From NCBI RefSeq assembly GCF_040892595.1, contig NZ_JBFRYB010000001.1, positions 124,001-188,000 of the forward strand: a stretch of DNA of 64,000 nt. The letters run 5' to 3'. Source of the stretch: Zhongshania sp. R06B22 (lineage in GTDB: Bacteria; Pseudomonadota; Gammaproteobacteria; Pseudomonadales; Spongiibacteraceae). Position 1 is the stretch's first letter; every line of letters begins with the position of its first letter. A model generated the notes under the pieces. That model had not been told where the DNA came from. It did no database searches and was given only the letters and a program-made list of their open reading frames with translations. Of the stretch, positions 55,562 through 64,000 are shown in pieces. Made by a program: the position numbers and the translations under genes.

Positions 55562-55622
55562 ATTCGGCCCTATTATCAGCAAGCGCCTTGTGTTTGCGGT
55601 AATTTCGCCGATACTTACCAGC

Positions 55623-56192
55623 ATGACAAATACTGCGTTCGTATCATTTAAAAATCACTTTCTGATCGCACTTCCTGCGCTCAAAGACGGGATTTTTACC
55701 CATAGCATTACCTACCTCTGCGAACATGACGAGCACGGCGCCATGGGTATTATTATCAATCATCCATTAAACATGGATGTCGATGAGATACTTGAACAAC
55801 TGGAGCTCGACGGCTGTAGCTATGACCACCAACAACCGGTATATGCCGGCGGCCCCATTCACACCGACCGCGGTTTTGTATTGCACCGTCGCGACGGCAA
55901 ACAGTGGGAGTCCAGTATTGACGTCACTGACACCGTTACTCTTACCACCTCGCTAGACATTTTGGATGCGATCGCCCGCAATTGCGGCCCCAGTCAAAGT
56001 ATCATCGCATTGGGCTATGCGGGCTGGGACGCGGGTCAACTTGAAGAGGAGCTACAGGACAACATCTGGCTTACGGTCGCCGCCAGCGATCATGTTATAT
56101 TTGAAGTGGAAGCTGAAAAGCGCGTCGACGCCGCCCTCGCCAGTCTTGGCATCGATTTCTCCCAAATCTCCCCCCACAGTGGTCACGCATAA
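55623..56192 (+). CDS. yqgE: YqgE/AlgH family protein
   Basis: 189 residues: 'FKNHFLIALPALKDGIFTHSITYLCEHDEHGAMGIIINHPL', 'VYAGGPIHTDRGFVLHR', 'IALGYAGWDAGQLEEEL', 'DHVIFEVE'. A conserved family of unknown biochemical function, in Pseudomonas called AlgH. I start at ATG 55623, where family similarity begins; the frame is open earlier to 55488 but overlaps the TonB-like gene. ruvX follows after 5 bases. Confidence 0.93.
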   Translation: MTNTAFVSFKNHFLIALPALKDGIFTHSITYLCEHDEHGAMGIIINHPLNMDVDEILEQLELDGCSYDHQQPVYAGGPIHTDRGFVLHRRDGKQWESSIDVTDTVTLTTSLDILDAIARNCGPSQSIIALGYAGWDAGQLEEELQDNIWLTVAASDHVIFEVEAEKRVDAALASLGIDFSQISPHSGHA

Positions 56193-56197
56193 TACCG

Positions 56198-56617
56198 ATG
56201 AACGATAAACCCCAGACCCTGCTCAGCTTTGACTTTGGCCTGCGCTGGATCGGCTGCGCCATTGGCCAAACATTAACCGGCACTGCGAGCCCCCAGGCGT
56301 CGCTACAAGCCAAAGACGGCATTCCCCGCTGGGAAGACATCGATAAACTACTGGCAACCTGGAAGCCAGATGCCGTAGTGGTGGGGCTGCCCTTGAATAT
56401 GGACGGCAGCGTATCGGAGATGTCATTGCGAGCGCGCAAATTTGGCAACCGCATTCATGGCCGCTTTGGCATTGCCGTGCATTTTGCAGATGAACGCCTA
56501 AGCAGCTTTGAAGCCCGCGGCGACATCATTGAGGACACCGGTTCCCGCGACTTCAAAAATCAATCCGTCGACAGCCGCAGCGCCGCCATCATTCTCGAAA
56601 GCTGGATGCGCGAATAA
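56198..56617 (+). CDS. ruvX: Holliday junction resolvase-like RuvX/YqgF
   Basis: 139 residues with an RNase H-like fold: 'LLSFDFGLRWIGCAIGQ', 'VVVGLPLNMDGSVSEMSLRARKFG', 'VHFADERLSSFEA', 'SRSAAIILESWM'. In bacteria it is linked to processing of the 5' end of 16S rRNA precursors. It follows yqgE as usual. The pyrR-pyrB-pyrC genes that come next in Pseudomonas are absent; pilU lies convergently 27 bases on. Confidence 0.93.
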   Translation: MNDKPQTLLSFDFGLRWIGCAIGQTLTGTASPQASLQAKDGIPRWEDIDKLLATWKPDAVVVGLPLNMDGSVSEMSLRARKFGNRIHGRFGIAVHFADERLSSFEARGDIIEDTGSRDFKNQSVDSRSAAIILESWMRE

Positions 56618-56643
56618 GATTCACACTTCGCAACCGACCTAAA

Positions 56644-57798
56644 TTAGCGACGATATCCTCCCGAACCTGGCTTGCCCTTAGTCTCTTCTTGCATGGTCAA
56701 GCCACCCGCCATTTTCTGGGTATGCTCGGGGTTATTATCTGCCCCCAACTTAATCAGCAAGCGCAAATCATTGGCAGAATCGGCGTGTGCGATAGCATCT
56801 TCGTAGGTGATTTCGCTATCCACGTACAAATCGTATAGCGCTTGATCGAAGGTCTGCATACCCTGCTGACTCGATTGCCGCATCAGGTCTTTTAGACCCG
56901 CCACATCACCTTTGCGAATTAAGTCTGAGGCCAGCGGCGTATTCAGCAAAATCTCTACGCAGGCGCGGCGCCCCTGACCATCGCGGGTTGGAATTAGCTG
57001 TTGCGCCACCATCGCCTTGAGATTTAACGACAAGTCCATCCACAGCTGCGGATGCCGGTCAGCGGGGAAAAAGTGCAGAATACGGTCGAGAGCCTGGTTG
57101 GCGTTGTTCGCGTGCAGGGTACACAAACACAAATGCCCGGTTTCAGCGAAGGTAATCGCCTGCTCCATTGCCTCCCGGGTGCGGACCTCGCCAATCATAA
57201 TGACGTCAGGCGCCTGCCGGAGCATATTCTTTAATGCTACTTCAAAAGACTCGGTATCAATGCCAACCTCGCGCTGAGTAACTATACAGCCGCGGTGCTG
57301 ATGCACGAATTCGATCGGGTCCTCTACGGTAATAATATGACCGCGTGAATTTTCATTGCGATGACCAATCATCGCCGCCAAGGACGTCGATTTACCGGTA
57401 CCGGTGGCGCCAACAAAAATAATCAGCCCTCGCCGAGTCATCGCCAGCTCTTTCACCTGCTCCGGCAAGCCCAATTCATCGGTTGTCGGAATATTGGTTT
57501 CAATCCGCCGCAGCACCATGCCGACCAAATTGCGCTGGTAAAATGCGCTTACCCGAAAGCGACCAATTCCCCTAGCACTGATGGCGAAATTGCACTCTTT
57601 GTCGCGCACAAACTCGCGCCGCTGCTGCTCATTCATTACCCCAAATACCACTTCACGGGTTTGCTCCGGGCTCAAAGCATTACTGCTCATCGGCGCCATC
57701 TGACCATTAATCTTGATCGACGGGGCCACCCCGGCGGAAATAAACAAATCCGAGGCACCTTTTTCTTGCATAACACGCAATAGTTTTTCAATTTCCAA
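56644..57798 (-). CDS. pilU: Type IV pilus retraction ATPase PilU
   Basis: 384 residues of the PilT/GspE secretion ATPase family: 'KGASDLFISAGVAPSIKINGQM', Walker A 'VGATGTGKST', Asp box 'ITVEDPIEFVHQHRGCIVTQREVG', Walker B 'APDVIMIGEVRTREAMEQA', His box 'TGHLCLCTLHANNANQALDR'. The C-terminal tail with 'AGGLTMQEETKGKPGSGGY' is typical of PilU. It helps PilT pull pili back under load. Follows pilT by 39 bases on the same strand. Confidence 0.95.
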   Translation of the reverse strand: MEIEKLLRVMQEKGASDLFISAGVAPSIKINGQMAPMSSNALSPEQTREVVFGVMNEQQRREFVRDKECNFAISARGIGRFRVSAFYQRNLVGMVLRRIETNIPTTDELGLPEQVKELAMTRRGLIIFVGATGTGKSTSLAAMIGHRNENSRGHIITVEDPIEFVHQHRGCIVTQREVGIDTESFEVALKNMLRQAPDVIMIGEVRTREAMEQAITFAETGHLCLCTLHANNANQALDRILHFFPADRHPQLWMDLSLNLKAMVAQQLIPTRDGQGRRACVEILLNTPLASDLIRKGDVAGLKDLMRQSSQQGMQTFDQALYDLYVDSEITYEDAIAHADSANDLRLLIKLGADNNPEHTQKMAGGLTMQEETKGKPGSGGYRR

Positions 57799-57837
57799 GG
57801 TGTTTCTCCCTAGCGCAAACTAGCAATGTCAGGCGCA

Positions 57838-58872
57838 TCAGAAATTCTCAGGAAAACGGGCTTTAAGACGGGCCGCATCGCGGTTTATCAGACGTTTTTG
57901 CAATAGCGTTTTCAAACATTGATCCATGGTTTGCATACCCAAGGCAGCACCAGACTGGATTGCAGAATACATTTGCGCCACCTTGTCTTCCCGAATCAAA
58001 TTACGGATAGCCGGGGTCCCTATCATGATCTCGTGCGCCGCAATCCGGCCACCCTCCGGCTTTTTCAGCAGCGTTTGTGAAATAACACCCTGTAGCGATT
58101 CCGACAACATGGAGCGCACCATCGATTTTTCATCACCGGGGAATACGTCCACCACCCGGTCAATGGTTTTTGCTGCTGATGTCGTGTGCAAAGTACCAAA
58201 CACTAAGTGCCCGGTTTCCGCTGCCGTTAATGCCAGCCTAATAGTTTCTAAATCCCGCAACTCACCCACCAGAATAATATCGGGGTCTTCACGCAGCGCC
58301 GAGCGCAATGCTTCATTAAAGCCGTGAGTATCACGGTGGACTTCACGCTGATTTAGCAGGCACTTTTTAGACTCGTGAACAAATTCTATGGGGTCTTCAA
58401 TGGTGAGAATATGCTCAAACTTATTGTCGTTAATAAAATCAATCATCGCCGCAAGCGTGGTTGACTTGCCCGACCCAGTAGGCCCCGTCACCAAGACCAA
58501 GCCGCGCGGCAGCATAGAAATATCTCTAAACACCTGCCCCATGCCAAGGTCTTCCAAGGACAAAACCTTAGAGGGAATAGTACGGAATACCGCACCGGCG
58601 CCGCGATTGTGGTTAAAGGCGTTAACCCGAAAACGCGCTACTCCCGGCACTTCAAAGGAGAAGTCAGTTTCTAAAAACTCTTCGTAATCGCGGCGCTGGC
58701 GGTCATTCATGATTTCATAAATCAAACTATGCACTTCGCGATGTTCCAAGGGCGGCAAATTAATGCGGCGCACATCGCCATCTACCCGAATCATGGGCGG
58801 CAAGCCCGCAGACAAATGTAAATCTGAGGCATTTTGTTTGGCGCTAAAGGCCAGTAATTCTGTGATATCCAT
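57838..58872 (-). CDS. pilT: Type IV pilus retraction ATPase PilT
   Basis: 344 residues: 'MDITELLAFSAKQNASDLHL', Walker A 'VTGPTGSGKSTTL', 'TIEDPIEFVHESKKCLLNQREV', 'DPDIILVGELRDLETI', 'ETGHLVFGTLHTTSAAKTIDRV' and 'AIRNLIREDK', the AIRNLIRE motif needed for retraction. ATG 58872 has GAGG seven bases upstream and gives the standard PilT N-terminus; an in-frame ATG at 58908 is an extension. It works with the Pil-Chp cluster in this window. Confidence 0.96.
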   Translation of the reverse strand: MDITELLAFSAKQNASDLHLSAGLPPMIRVDGDVRRINLPPLEHREVHSLIYEIMNDRQRRDYEEFLETDFSFEVPGVARFRVNAFNHNRGAGAVFRTIPSKVLSLEDLGMGQVFRDISMLPRGLVLVTGPTGSGKSTTLAAMIDFINDNKFEHILTIEDPIEFVHESKKCLLNQREVHRDTHGFNEALRSALREDPDIILVGELRDLETIRLALTAAETGHLVFGTLHTTSAAKTIDRVVDVFPGDEKSMVRSMLSESLQGVISQTLLKKPEGGRIAAHEIMIGTPAIRNLIREDKVAQMYSAIQSGAALGMQTMDQCLKTLLQKRLINRDAARLKARFPENF

Positions 58873-59088
58873 GAAAATCCTCAAAGGCATCAAAGCGTCG
58901 GTGGGCAAAACCCCGACTAAAAACCAACTTCACACCAAAATAAGCAGTAGATATAGCCAATGGCGCATTTAACAAGCCGAATTAATGTCGACTCAAAACT
59001 GTATAACGCGCCGTCACTGCCGTACAGCACAAAGTTTTATTTTAAGAGCCTGCAGCAGACCAGAGCTCCATCAGGCATAATCTTAACC

Positions 59089-59796
59089 ATGAGCAATCAA
59101 ACCAACATACTAGCCAATATAGCAGCTATTCAGGCGCGGATAGATGCTGCCTGCCAACTTTATCAACGTGATACACCACCAACCCTGATGGCAGTCACCA
59201 AAACCCGCAATGCGGCAGAAATCACTGCCGCCATCGACGCGGGTATCACCGACATCGGCGAAAACTACCTTCAAGAAGCCCTTAGCAAACAAGCGGAGTT
59301 GTCGACCCAACCCGAGTACTGGCATTTTATCGGCCCCATTCAGACCAATAAAACCCGCGCCATCGCCAGCCATTTCGACTGGGTACACAGCGTCGACCGC
59401 GCCAAAATCATCACCCGTCTCAACGACCAGCGACCCAATGAGCTACCACCATTGAATATTTGCCTGCAAATTAACATTAATGATGAAAGCAGCAAGGCAG
59501 GTGCGACTATCGACGATATTCCCGCCCTTGCCGAGTTGGTAAACAGCCAAGCCCGCTTGAGGCTGCGAGGCTTGATGGCTATTCCCGCGAATACCAGTGA
59601 CATCCAACAACAGCGACGTAATTTCGCTGCCCTGCGTGGCATTTTGACGTCCCTGCAAAAACAATTTCCCAGCGCAGCCATAGACACCCTGTCTATGGGT
59701 ATGTCCGGAGATATGGAATCTGCCATAGCCGAAGGCGCAACTATCGTCAGGATTGGCAGTGATATTTTCGGCCCTAGACCAACACCAAAGCCATGA
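59089..59796 (+). CDS. yggS: PLP homeostasis protein YggS/YBL036C family
   Basis: 235 residues: 'TLMAVTKTRNAAEITAAIDAGITDIGENYLQEALSK' with the PLP-binding Lys in 'VTK', 'WHFIGPIQTNKTRAI', 'CLQININDESSKAGA', 'SMGMSGDMESAIAEGATIVRIGSDIFGPR'. It binds pyridoxal phosphate and balances its supply. ATG 59089 begins the family homology; the frame is open back to 58960 with no homology. In the classical order before proC. Confidence 0.95.
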   Translation: MSNQTNILANIAAIQARIDAACQLYQRDTPPTLMAVTKTRNAAEITAAIDAGITDIGENYLQEALSKQAELSTQPEYWHFIGPIQTNKTRAIASHFDWVHSVDRAKIITRLNDQRPNELPPLNICLQININDESSKAGATIDDIPALAELVNSQARLRLRGLMAIPANTSDIQQQRRNFAALRGILTSLQKQFPSAAIDTLSMGMSGDMESAIAEGATIVRIGSDIFGPRPTPKP

Positions 59797-59908
59797 TAGG
59801 ACGCTTGCCGACTGCCAGTATCAAAACGGGACTGATATACTGCCCGCGGATTTTACAGCCCGCGCTTCATTTACGAGGCGGCGGGTATAGAGTAAACGGG
59901 GACATAAA

Positions 59909-60736
59909 GTGGAAGAGATGAAAATTGGCTTCATTGGCGGCGGAAATATGGCCTCCAGCATCATCGGTGGCTTAGTTGCCAGCGGTGTGAGCGCGTCAAA
60001 TATCTGGGCCAGCGATCCCAATGCCGACAGTTTAGCCAAGCTCAGAGAGGTCGCAGCGGTTCATACCGGCAGCGATAACAACGCCCTTATATCCCAAGTA
60101 AACGTGGTGATTCTGGCGGTGAAGCCCCAGCTTATGAAAGTGGTTGCGCTCGACATTGCCGCCGCAGTCCAAACACACCAGCCACTAATCATCACCATTG
60201 CAGCTGGTGTTGCCAGCGCCAGCCTCGCGACATGGCTGGGAGGCAGCCCTGCCATTGTCCGCTGTATGCCGAACACCCCCGCACTGGTTCGCAGCGGCGC
60301 TACCGGCTTATACGCCAACGACCAAGTCAGCGCAGCGCAGCGCCGGCAAGCAAGCACCATTTTAGAAGCGGTGGGCTTGGCATTATGGGTAGATAATGAA
60401 GCCCAACTCGACGCCGTCACCGCCGTATCAGGCAGTGGTCCGGCATATTTCTTTTTGGTGATGGAAGCCATGCAAGCCGCCGGTCGAGATATGGGCCTAA
60501 GCGCCGAAATAGCCCAACAGCTCACCCTGCAAACCGCATTGGGCGCAGCCAAGATGGCAGTAGCCAGCGATGTCGACGTCGGCGAATTGCGCCGTCGGGT
60601 AACATCGCCCAAGGGCACCACTGAACGCGCTATTAACATTTTAGAAGACGGCGGCCTACGCCAACTATTTGCACACGCACTCGAAGGGGCCCGCGTCCGC
60701 GCCGAAGAACTCGCTATTGAACTCGAAGGAGAATAA
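59909..60736 (+). CDS. proC: Pyrroline-5-carboxylate reductase
   Basis: 275 residues: Rossmann start 'MKIGFIGGGNMASSIIGGL', 'VILAVKPQLMKVV', 'VRCMPNTPALVRSGATGLYA', 'DAVTAVSGSGPAYFFLVMEAM', and the C-terminal 'LRRRVTSPKGTTERAI'. It makes proline from pyrroline-5-carboxylate. GTG 59909 has a GGGGA ribosome site at good spacing; ATG 59918 would shorten it by three residues. yggT follows after 5 bases. Confidence 0.96.
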   Translation: MEEMKIGFIGGGNMASSIIGGLVASGVSASNIWASDPNADSLAKLREVAAVHTGSDNNALISQVNVVILAVKPQLMKVVALDIAAAVQTHQPLIITIAAGVASASLATWLGGSPAIVRCMPNTPALVRSGATGLYANDQVSAAQRRQASTILEAVGLALWVDNEAQLDAVTAVSGSGPAYFFLVMEAMQAAGRDMGLSAEIAQQLTLQTALGAAKMAVASDVDVGELRRRVTSPKGTTERAINILEDGGLRQLFAHALEGARVRAEELAIELEGE

Positions 60737-60741
60737 GCCGC

Positions 60742-61329
60742 ATGTCAGCCGCTGCCGAAATCACCACCATGTTACTAAATACTCTAGTCAGCTTAGCGAT
60801 TGCCGCATTTCTGTTACGGATGATCCTGCAATTAGTGCGCGCCGATTTTTACAATCCGATCTGCCAATTTTTGGTTAAGGCCACTAACCCGCTGGTGATA
60901 CCGCTGCGCAAAATTATTCCCAGTGTTGGCAAAGTCGACACCGCCTCACTGCTACTGGCGCTCATTGCCCAAGCTATCGGGATCACCCTGTTATTCCAAA
61001 TATACGGTGGCGGCTTTCCCAACCCCATGCAGCTAATAATATGGTCCGTCATTGGCCTGTGCAGTGCGGTACTAAATCTGTACTTCTTTGCCATTATCGG
61101 CAATATCATTTTGAGCTGGGTTGCCCAGGGAACCAGTAATCCCGGCGCTCAAATTCTGTATCAAATCACTGAACCGGTAATGGCGCCATTCCGCAAACTG
61201 CTGCCGGCAATGGGCGGCCTAGACTTATCACCGATTTTTGTTTTTTTATGCATCAATGTACTTGAAGTCATGCTCCGTCATGTCGCTGCCAGCGCCGGCC
61301 TGCACCCTGCCTTAGTTATGGGGCTGTAA
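60742..61329 (+). CDS. yggT: YggT family membrane protein
   Basis: 195 residues with two similar halves of paired hydrophobic helices. Each half carries the YGGT motif 'NPICQFLVKATNPLVIPLRKIIP' / 'NPGAQILYQITEPVMAPFRKLLP'. Members are linked to osmotic tolerance and envelope processes, with no clear biochemical function. Translationally close to proC and yggU (5 and 3 bases). Confidence 0.93.
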   Translation: MSAAAEITTMLLNTLVSLAIAAFLLRMILQLVRADFYNPICQFLVKATNPLVIPLRKIIPSVGKVDTASLLLALIAQAIGITLLFQIYGGGFPNPMQLIIWSVIGLCSAVLNLYFFAIIGNIILSWVAQGTSNPGAQILYQITEPVMAPFRKLLPAMGGLDLSPIFVFLCINVLEVMLRHVAASAGLHPALVMGL

Positions 61330-61332
61330 ATC

Positions 61333-61641
61333 GTGGCTGAGCTGCCCGCGTTTTTTCGCTGGCATGGTGGTAATTTAGTGTTGCTCTGCCATATTCAGCC
61401 GGGCGCAAGCGCCAATGAGTTTGCCGGCCAGCATGGTGATCGCTTAAAAATCAGGATTCGCTCAGTGGCGACAGACGGCAAAGCAAATGCCTGCTTAATC
61501 GCATTTATAGCCAAAGAGTTTGGTCTTAGTAAACAGGCGGTGGAACTCACCGCGGGCGCGCAAAGCAGACAGAAAACACTTAAAATTTCAGCGCCCGTAA
61601 ACATACCAAGCGCGCTGAATATAGTGATAACAGCACAGTAA
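61333..61641 (+). CDS. yggU: YggU (DUF167) family protein
   Basis: 102 residues from GTG 61333, with '[30 protein letters not shown]', '[34 protein letters not shown]'. A small conserved protein of unknown function that nearly always follows yggT. Confidence 0.9.
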   Translation: MAELPAFFRWHGGNLVLLCHIQPGASANEFAGQHGDRLKIRIRSVATDGKANACLIAFIAKEFGLSKQAVELTAGAQSRQKTLKISAPVNIPSALNIVITAQ

Positions 61642-61715
61642 GTCCGTTTTTAACGGCCGACAAAAGCTCAACCCGCCGGCGACACGCAAGCCCATGCCGG
61701 TTAATAAGGATATCG

Positions 61716-62906
61716 GTGCAAATGACAGAAGCTCCGCCCAGCACACAAAATGCGGATAACAATAGCGTTGGCATTGTTACGCCACAAACGCTGCACTTCG
61801 ACCAGCCCCTGCTACTGGCCTGCGGCCGCGCCCTGCCAGAACACGATATTATTTACGAAACCTATGGCACATTAAACGCCGACAAATCCAATGGCATATT
61901 AATTTGTCACGCCTTGAGCGGCCACCACCACGCCGCGGGCAAACACAGTGAAAAGGATCGCAAAACCGGCTGGTGGGACAGCTGTATCGGGCCCGGCAAG
62001 CCCATAGACACGAATGTCTTTTTCGTCCTTAGCATCAATAATATTGGCGGCTGTCATGGCTCTACCGGCCCCACCTCCATCAACCCAGAAACCGGCCAAC
62101 CCTGGGGGCCAGACTTTCCACCACTGCGCTGCAGGGACTGGGTAGAGAGCCAGTTTTTGATGATGCAACACTTTGGCATCAGCCAGTGGGCAGCAGTCAT
62201 TGGCGGCAGTTTGGGCGGCATGCAAGCCATGCGCTGGGCACTTGAACATCCCGACGCCCTGCGCCACTGCATCGTGATTGCCTCTGCCATGAAGCTGTCG
62301 GCCCAGAACATCGCCTTCAATGAAATTGCTAGACGCGCCATTACCTCAGACGCCAATTTCCATGATGGCCGCTATCTTGAACACAACACTCTGCCCAAGC
62401 AGGGCTTGGGACTGGCGAGAATGGTGGGTCATATTACCTATCTGTCAGAAGACGGCATGAAGCAAAAGTTCGGCCGCGATCTCAAAACCGGTACTCTCTC
62501 CTTGGGTGCTGGGTCAGAAACTGCAGTGGAGTTTGAGGTAGAAAGCTATCTACGCTATCAAGGCGAGGCCTTCTCAGGCAGCTTTGACGCCAACACCTAT
62601 TTGCTCATGACCAAGGCGCTGGACTATTACGATCTGGCTAGGGAGTATAACGACGATCCTGCTGAAGCCTTTAAACACGCCAAGTGTTCCTTTATGGTCA
62701 TTTCGTTTACAACTGATTGGCGTTTTGCTCCTGCGCGGTCACGGGAAATAGTTGACGCCCTGGTCGCCGCTAACAAAGCTATCAGCTATGCAGAAATAGC
62801 TGCGGATCACGGCCACGATGCATTCCTCATTCCCATTCCGCGCTATATGGACGTCTTCCACGGCTATATGAAACGACTCAAACAGGAGCTTGGCCATGCG
62901 ATTTGA
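61716..62906 (+). CDS. metX: Homoserine O-acyltransferase MetX
   Basis: 396 residues, alpha/beta hydrolase fold: '[23 protein letters not shown]', '[14 protein letters not shown]', the nucleophile Ser in '[11 protein letters not shown]', the Asp in 'FTTDWRFAP' and the His in 'DHGHDAFL'. It acylates homoserine for methionine synthesis. MetX proteins may use acetyl-CoA or succinyl-CoA, and pairing with MetW is frequent in succinyl-users, so the acyl donor is left open. GTG 61716 has AAGGA five bases ahead; ATG 61722 is the alternative. Confidence 0.95.
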   Translation: MQMTEAPPSTQNADNNSVGIVTPQTLHFDQPLLLACGRALPEHDIIYETYGTLNADKSNGILICHALSGHHHAAGKHSEKDRKTGWWDSCIGPGKPIDTNVFFVLSINNIGGCHGSTGPTSINPETGQPWGPDFPPLRCRDWVESQFLMMQHFGISQWAAVIGGSLGGMQAMRWALEHPDALRHCIVIASAMKLSAQNIAFNEIARRAITSDANFHDGRYLEHNTLPKQGLGLARMVGHITYLSEDGMKQKFGRDLKTGTLSLGAGSETAVEFEVESYLRYQGEAFSGSFDANTYLLMTKALDYYDLAREYNDDPAEAFKHAKCSFMVISFTTDWRFAPARSREIVDALVAANKAISYAEIAADHGHDAFLIPIPRYMDVFHGYMKRLKQELGHAI

Positions 62907-63486
62907 CCTCACCCTGATTCAGCCGTGGATTAATGCCAATAGTCGCGTTCTCGACCTCGGTTGTGGCGATGGCATGTTGCTGGAAACCCTGGGTAAAGAA
63001 AAAAATGTATCGGGGGTGGGGCTAGAAATAGATCCTGACAATATCACCCTTGCATTGGCACGCGGCGTCAACGTCATTGAGCACGACCTCAACGTCGGTT
63101 TGGGCAACTTTCGTGACGACAGCTTTGACATGGTGGTCATGACCCTAGCTCTGCAAACCCTGCGCTATCCGCATTTAGTCATAGACGAAATGCTGAGAGT
63201 GGGCCGGGAGTGCATTGTTACCTTCCCAAATTTCGGTCACTGGCGCAGTCGCTGGTACTTGGGACATCGGGGTAAAATGCCGGTATCCAAATATCTTCCC
63301 TATACTTGGTACGACACGCCAAATATTCACTTTTGTACGGTCAAGGATTTTGAAACCCTGTGCGCCGACAAAAACATCCGGGTACTGAACAGCAGCGTAA
63401 TAGCTGCTGACAATAGCCAATCAGCATTAGCCAATCGCTTCCCCAACTTACTGGGTGTCACGGCGGTTTATCATATTAGTAAATAA
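62896..63486 (+). CDS. metW: Methionine biosynthesis protein MetW
   Basis: 196 residues, class I methyltransferase-like: '[15 protein letters not shown]', '[25 protein letters not shown]', '[25 protein letters not shown]', '[40 protein letters not shown]'. It acts with MetX. ATG 62896 has GGAG eight bases upstream and overlaps the metX stop by 11 bases, so the two are coupled. Confidence 0.95.
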   Translation: MRFDLTLIQPWINANSRVLDLGCGDGMLLETLGKEKNVSGVGLEIDPDNITLALARGVNVIEHDLNVGLGNFRDDSFDMVVMTLALQTLRYPHLVIDEMLRVGRECIVTFPNFGHWRSRWYLGHRGKMPVSKYLPYTWYDTPNIHFCTVKDFETLCADKNIRVLNSSVIAADNSQSALANRFPNLLGVTAVYHISK

Positions 63487-63509
63487 TACTGCGCATACAG
63501 AGCATCACT

Positions 63510-63977
63510 ATGAAAGTACATTTGAACTACGCCGCAATTTTCACCTTGGTTTTCACTAGCTTACTTAGCTTAGCAAGCCAGGCCCAAGACGCACCGCCAG
63601 TCACTGAAACCAGCTCAAGCTTCGGCAAAGACACCGTGCATTACAGCGTCTTAAACACCACTTTTATTAGCCCACAGGTAGCCAAAAGCTACGGCATTGT
63701 TCGCGGCGAAGATAAGTTTTTAATTAACGTCTCGGTTCGTCGCCAACTCGATACCAGCAATATTGCCGTGCGCGCTGATGTAAAAGGCACTAGCTCTGAC
63801 CTGATCTACGTCAACACCTTGGAGTTCCGAGAGATCATTGAGCAAGACGCCATTTACTACATTGCCGAGTTTGATATCAGCAATGACGAGCGCCAAAACT
63901 TTCGCCTGTCTGTGAGCGTGGACAATCGCCCGAGTTACGACATCCAATTCAATAAAATGCTGTATCTCGACAAATAA
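63510..63977 (+). CDS. DUF4426 domain protein
   Basis: 155 residues with a signal peptide cleaved after 'SQA' and a mature beta-rich domain ('HYSVLNTTFISPQVAKSYGIVRGEDKFLINVSVRR'). This is DUF4426, which regularly follows metW in Pseudomonas and relatives. Periplasmic; the function is unknown. Confidence 0.88.
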   Translation: MKVHLNYAAIFTLVFTSLLSLASQAQDAPPVTETSSSFGKDTVHYSVLNTTFISPQVAKSYGIVRGEDKFLINVSVRRQLDTSNIAVRADVKGTSSDLIYVNTLEFREIIEQDAIYYIAEFDISNDERQNFRLSVSVDNRPSYDIQFNKMLYLDK

Positions 63978-63988
63978 GAGTAGGCACC

Positions 63989-64000
63989 GTGTCCTCATCG
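63989..64000 (+). CDS. Start of the next gene (possibly rdgB), cut by the right edge
   Basis: A GTG at 63989 with TAGG upstream opens a frame of which only four codons are visible (Met-Ser-Ser-Ser). In Pseudomonas the gene after DUF4426 is rdgB, the non-canonical purine NTP pyrophosphatase. The assignment rests only on gene order. Confidence 0.25.

Overview
The window is chromosomal DNA from a free-living, aerobic gammaproteobacterium. The right half shows this: it carries a Pseudomonas-like gene order (chpC-chpA-pilJIHG / gshB-tonB-yqgE-ruvX / pilU-pilT / yggS-proC-yggT-yggU-metX-metW-DUF4426). The left half is rich in lipid and hydrocarbon functions (FadL-like porin, fatty acid desaturase, haloalkane dehalogenase, ALDH, acyl-CoA ligase, TonB receptor), which suggests a marine hydrocarbon- or lipid-using lineage such as the Cellvibrionales/Spongiibacteraceae. 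The taxon is inferred, not proven.

Region 1 (1-21 kb, accessory catabolic region). Two 928-residue MalT/LuxR-type ATP-dependent regulators face each other (967-3753 + and 12642-15428 -). Between them lie a FadL-like outer membrane protein, a tatABC operon, a MAPEG protein, a haloalkane dehalogenase, a desaturase, an AraC regulator, and a two-gene unit of a PF10118 protein plus a 2Fe-2S ferredoxin. Past the second regulator lies a + strand unit: a styrene-oxide-isomerase-like (SOI) membrane protein, a coniferyl-aldehyde-type dehydrogenase and an acyl-CoA ligase. A - strand unit follows, in which a second PF10118 protein overlaps a second SOI-like gene. PF10118 proteins are usually called 'metal-dependent hydrolases', but both copies here show an E / ExxH / E / ExxH diiron four-helix pattern. 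My main hypothesis is an epoxidation-isomerisation route: diiron oxygenase plus ferredoxin, then heme-dependent epoxide isomerase, ALDH and CoA ligase, turning an alkene into an acyl-CoA.

Region 2 (21-34.5 kb). A TonB-dependent receptor and a lipoprotein alpha/beta hydrolase with 23 Gly-Gly-Asp-Thr units converge on each other. They are followed by an SRPBCC-SDR fusion, an FKBP lipoprotein, a coiled-coil protein, a TIGR02444 protein, an ABC-F ATPase, a GST and a methyltransferase.

Region 3 (34.5-40.2 kb). A 1.5 kb non-coding stretch holds a 149-bp tandem repeat and two large opposed hairpin elements sharing a 23-bp core. It precedes an apparent four-gene lipoprotein operon: three tandem paralogues and a MORN-repeat/coiled-coil lipoprotein.

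Region 4 (40.2-64 kb, core genome). A 2OG-Fe(II) oxygenase, a membrane protein, argA and rsmE come first, then the Pil-Chp twitching chemosensory cluster without pilK or chpB. Next are gshB, a TonB-type transducer, yqgE, ruvX, the retraction ATPases pilU and pilT, and the yggS-proC-yggT-yggU-metX-metW-DUF4426 run. The window ends inside the next gene.
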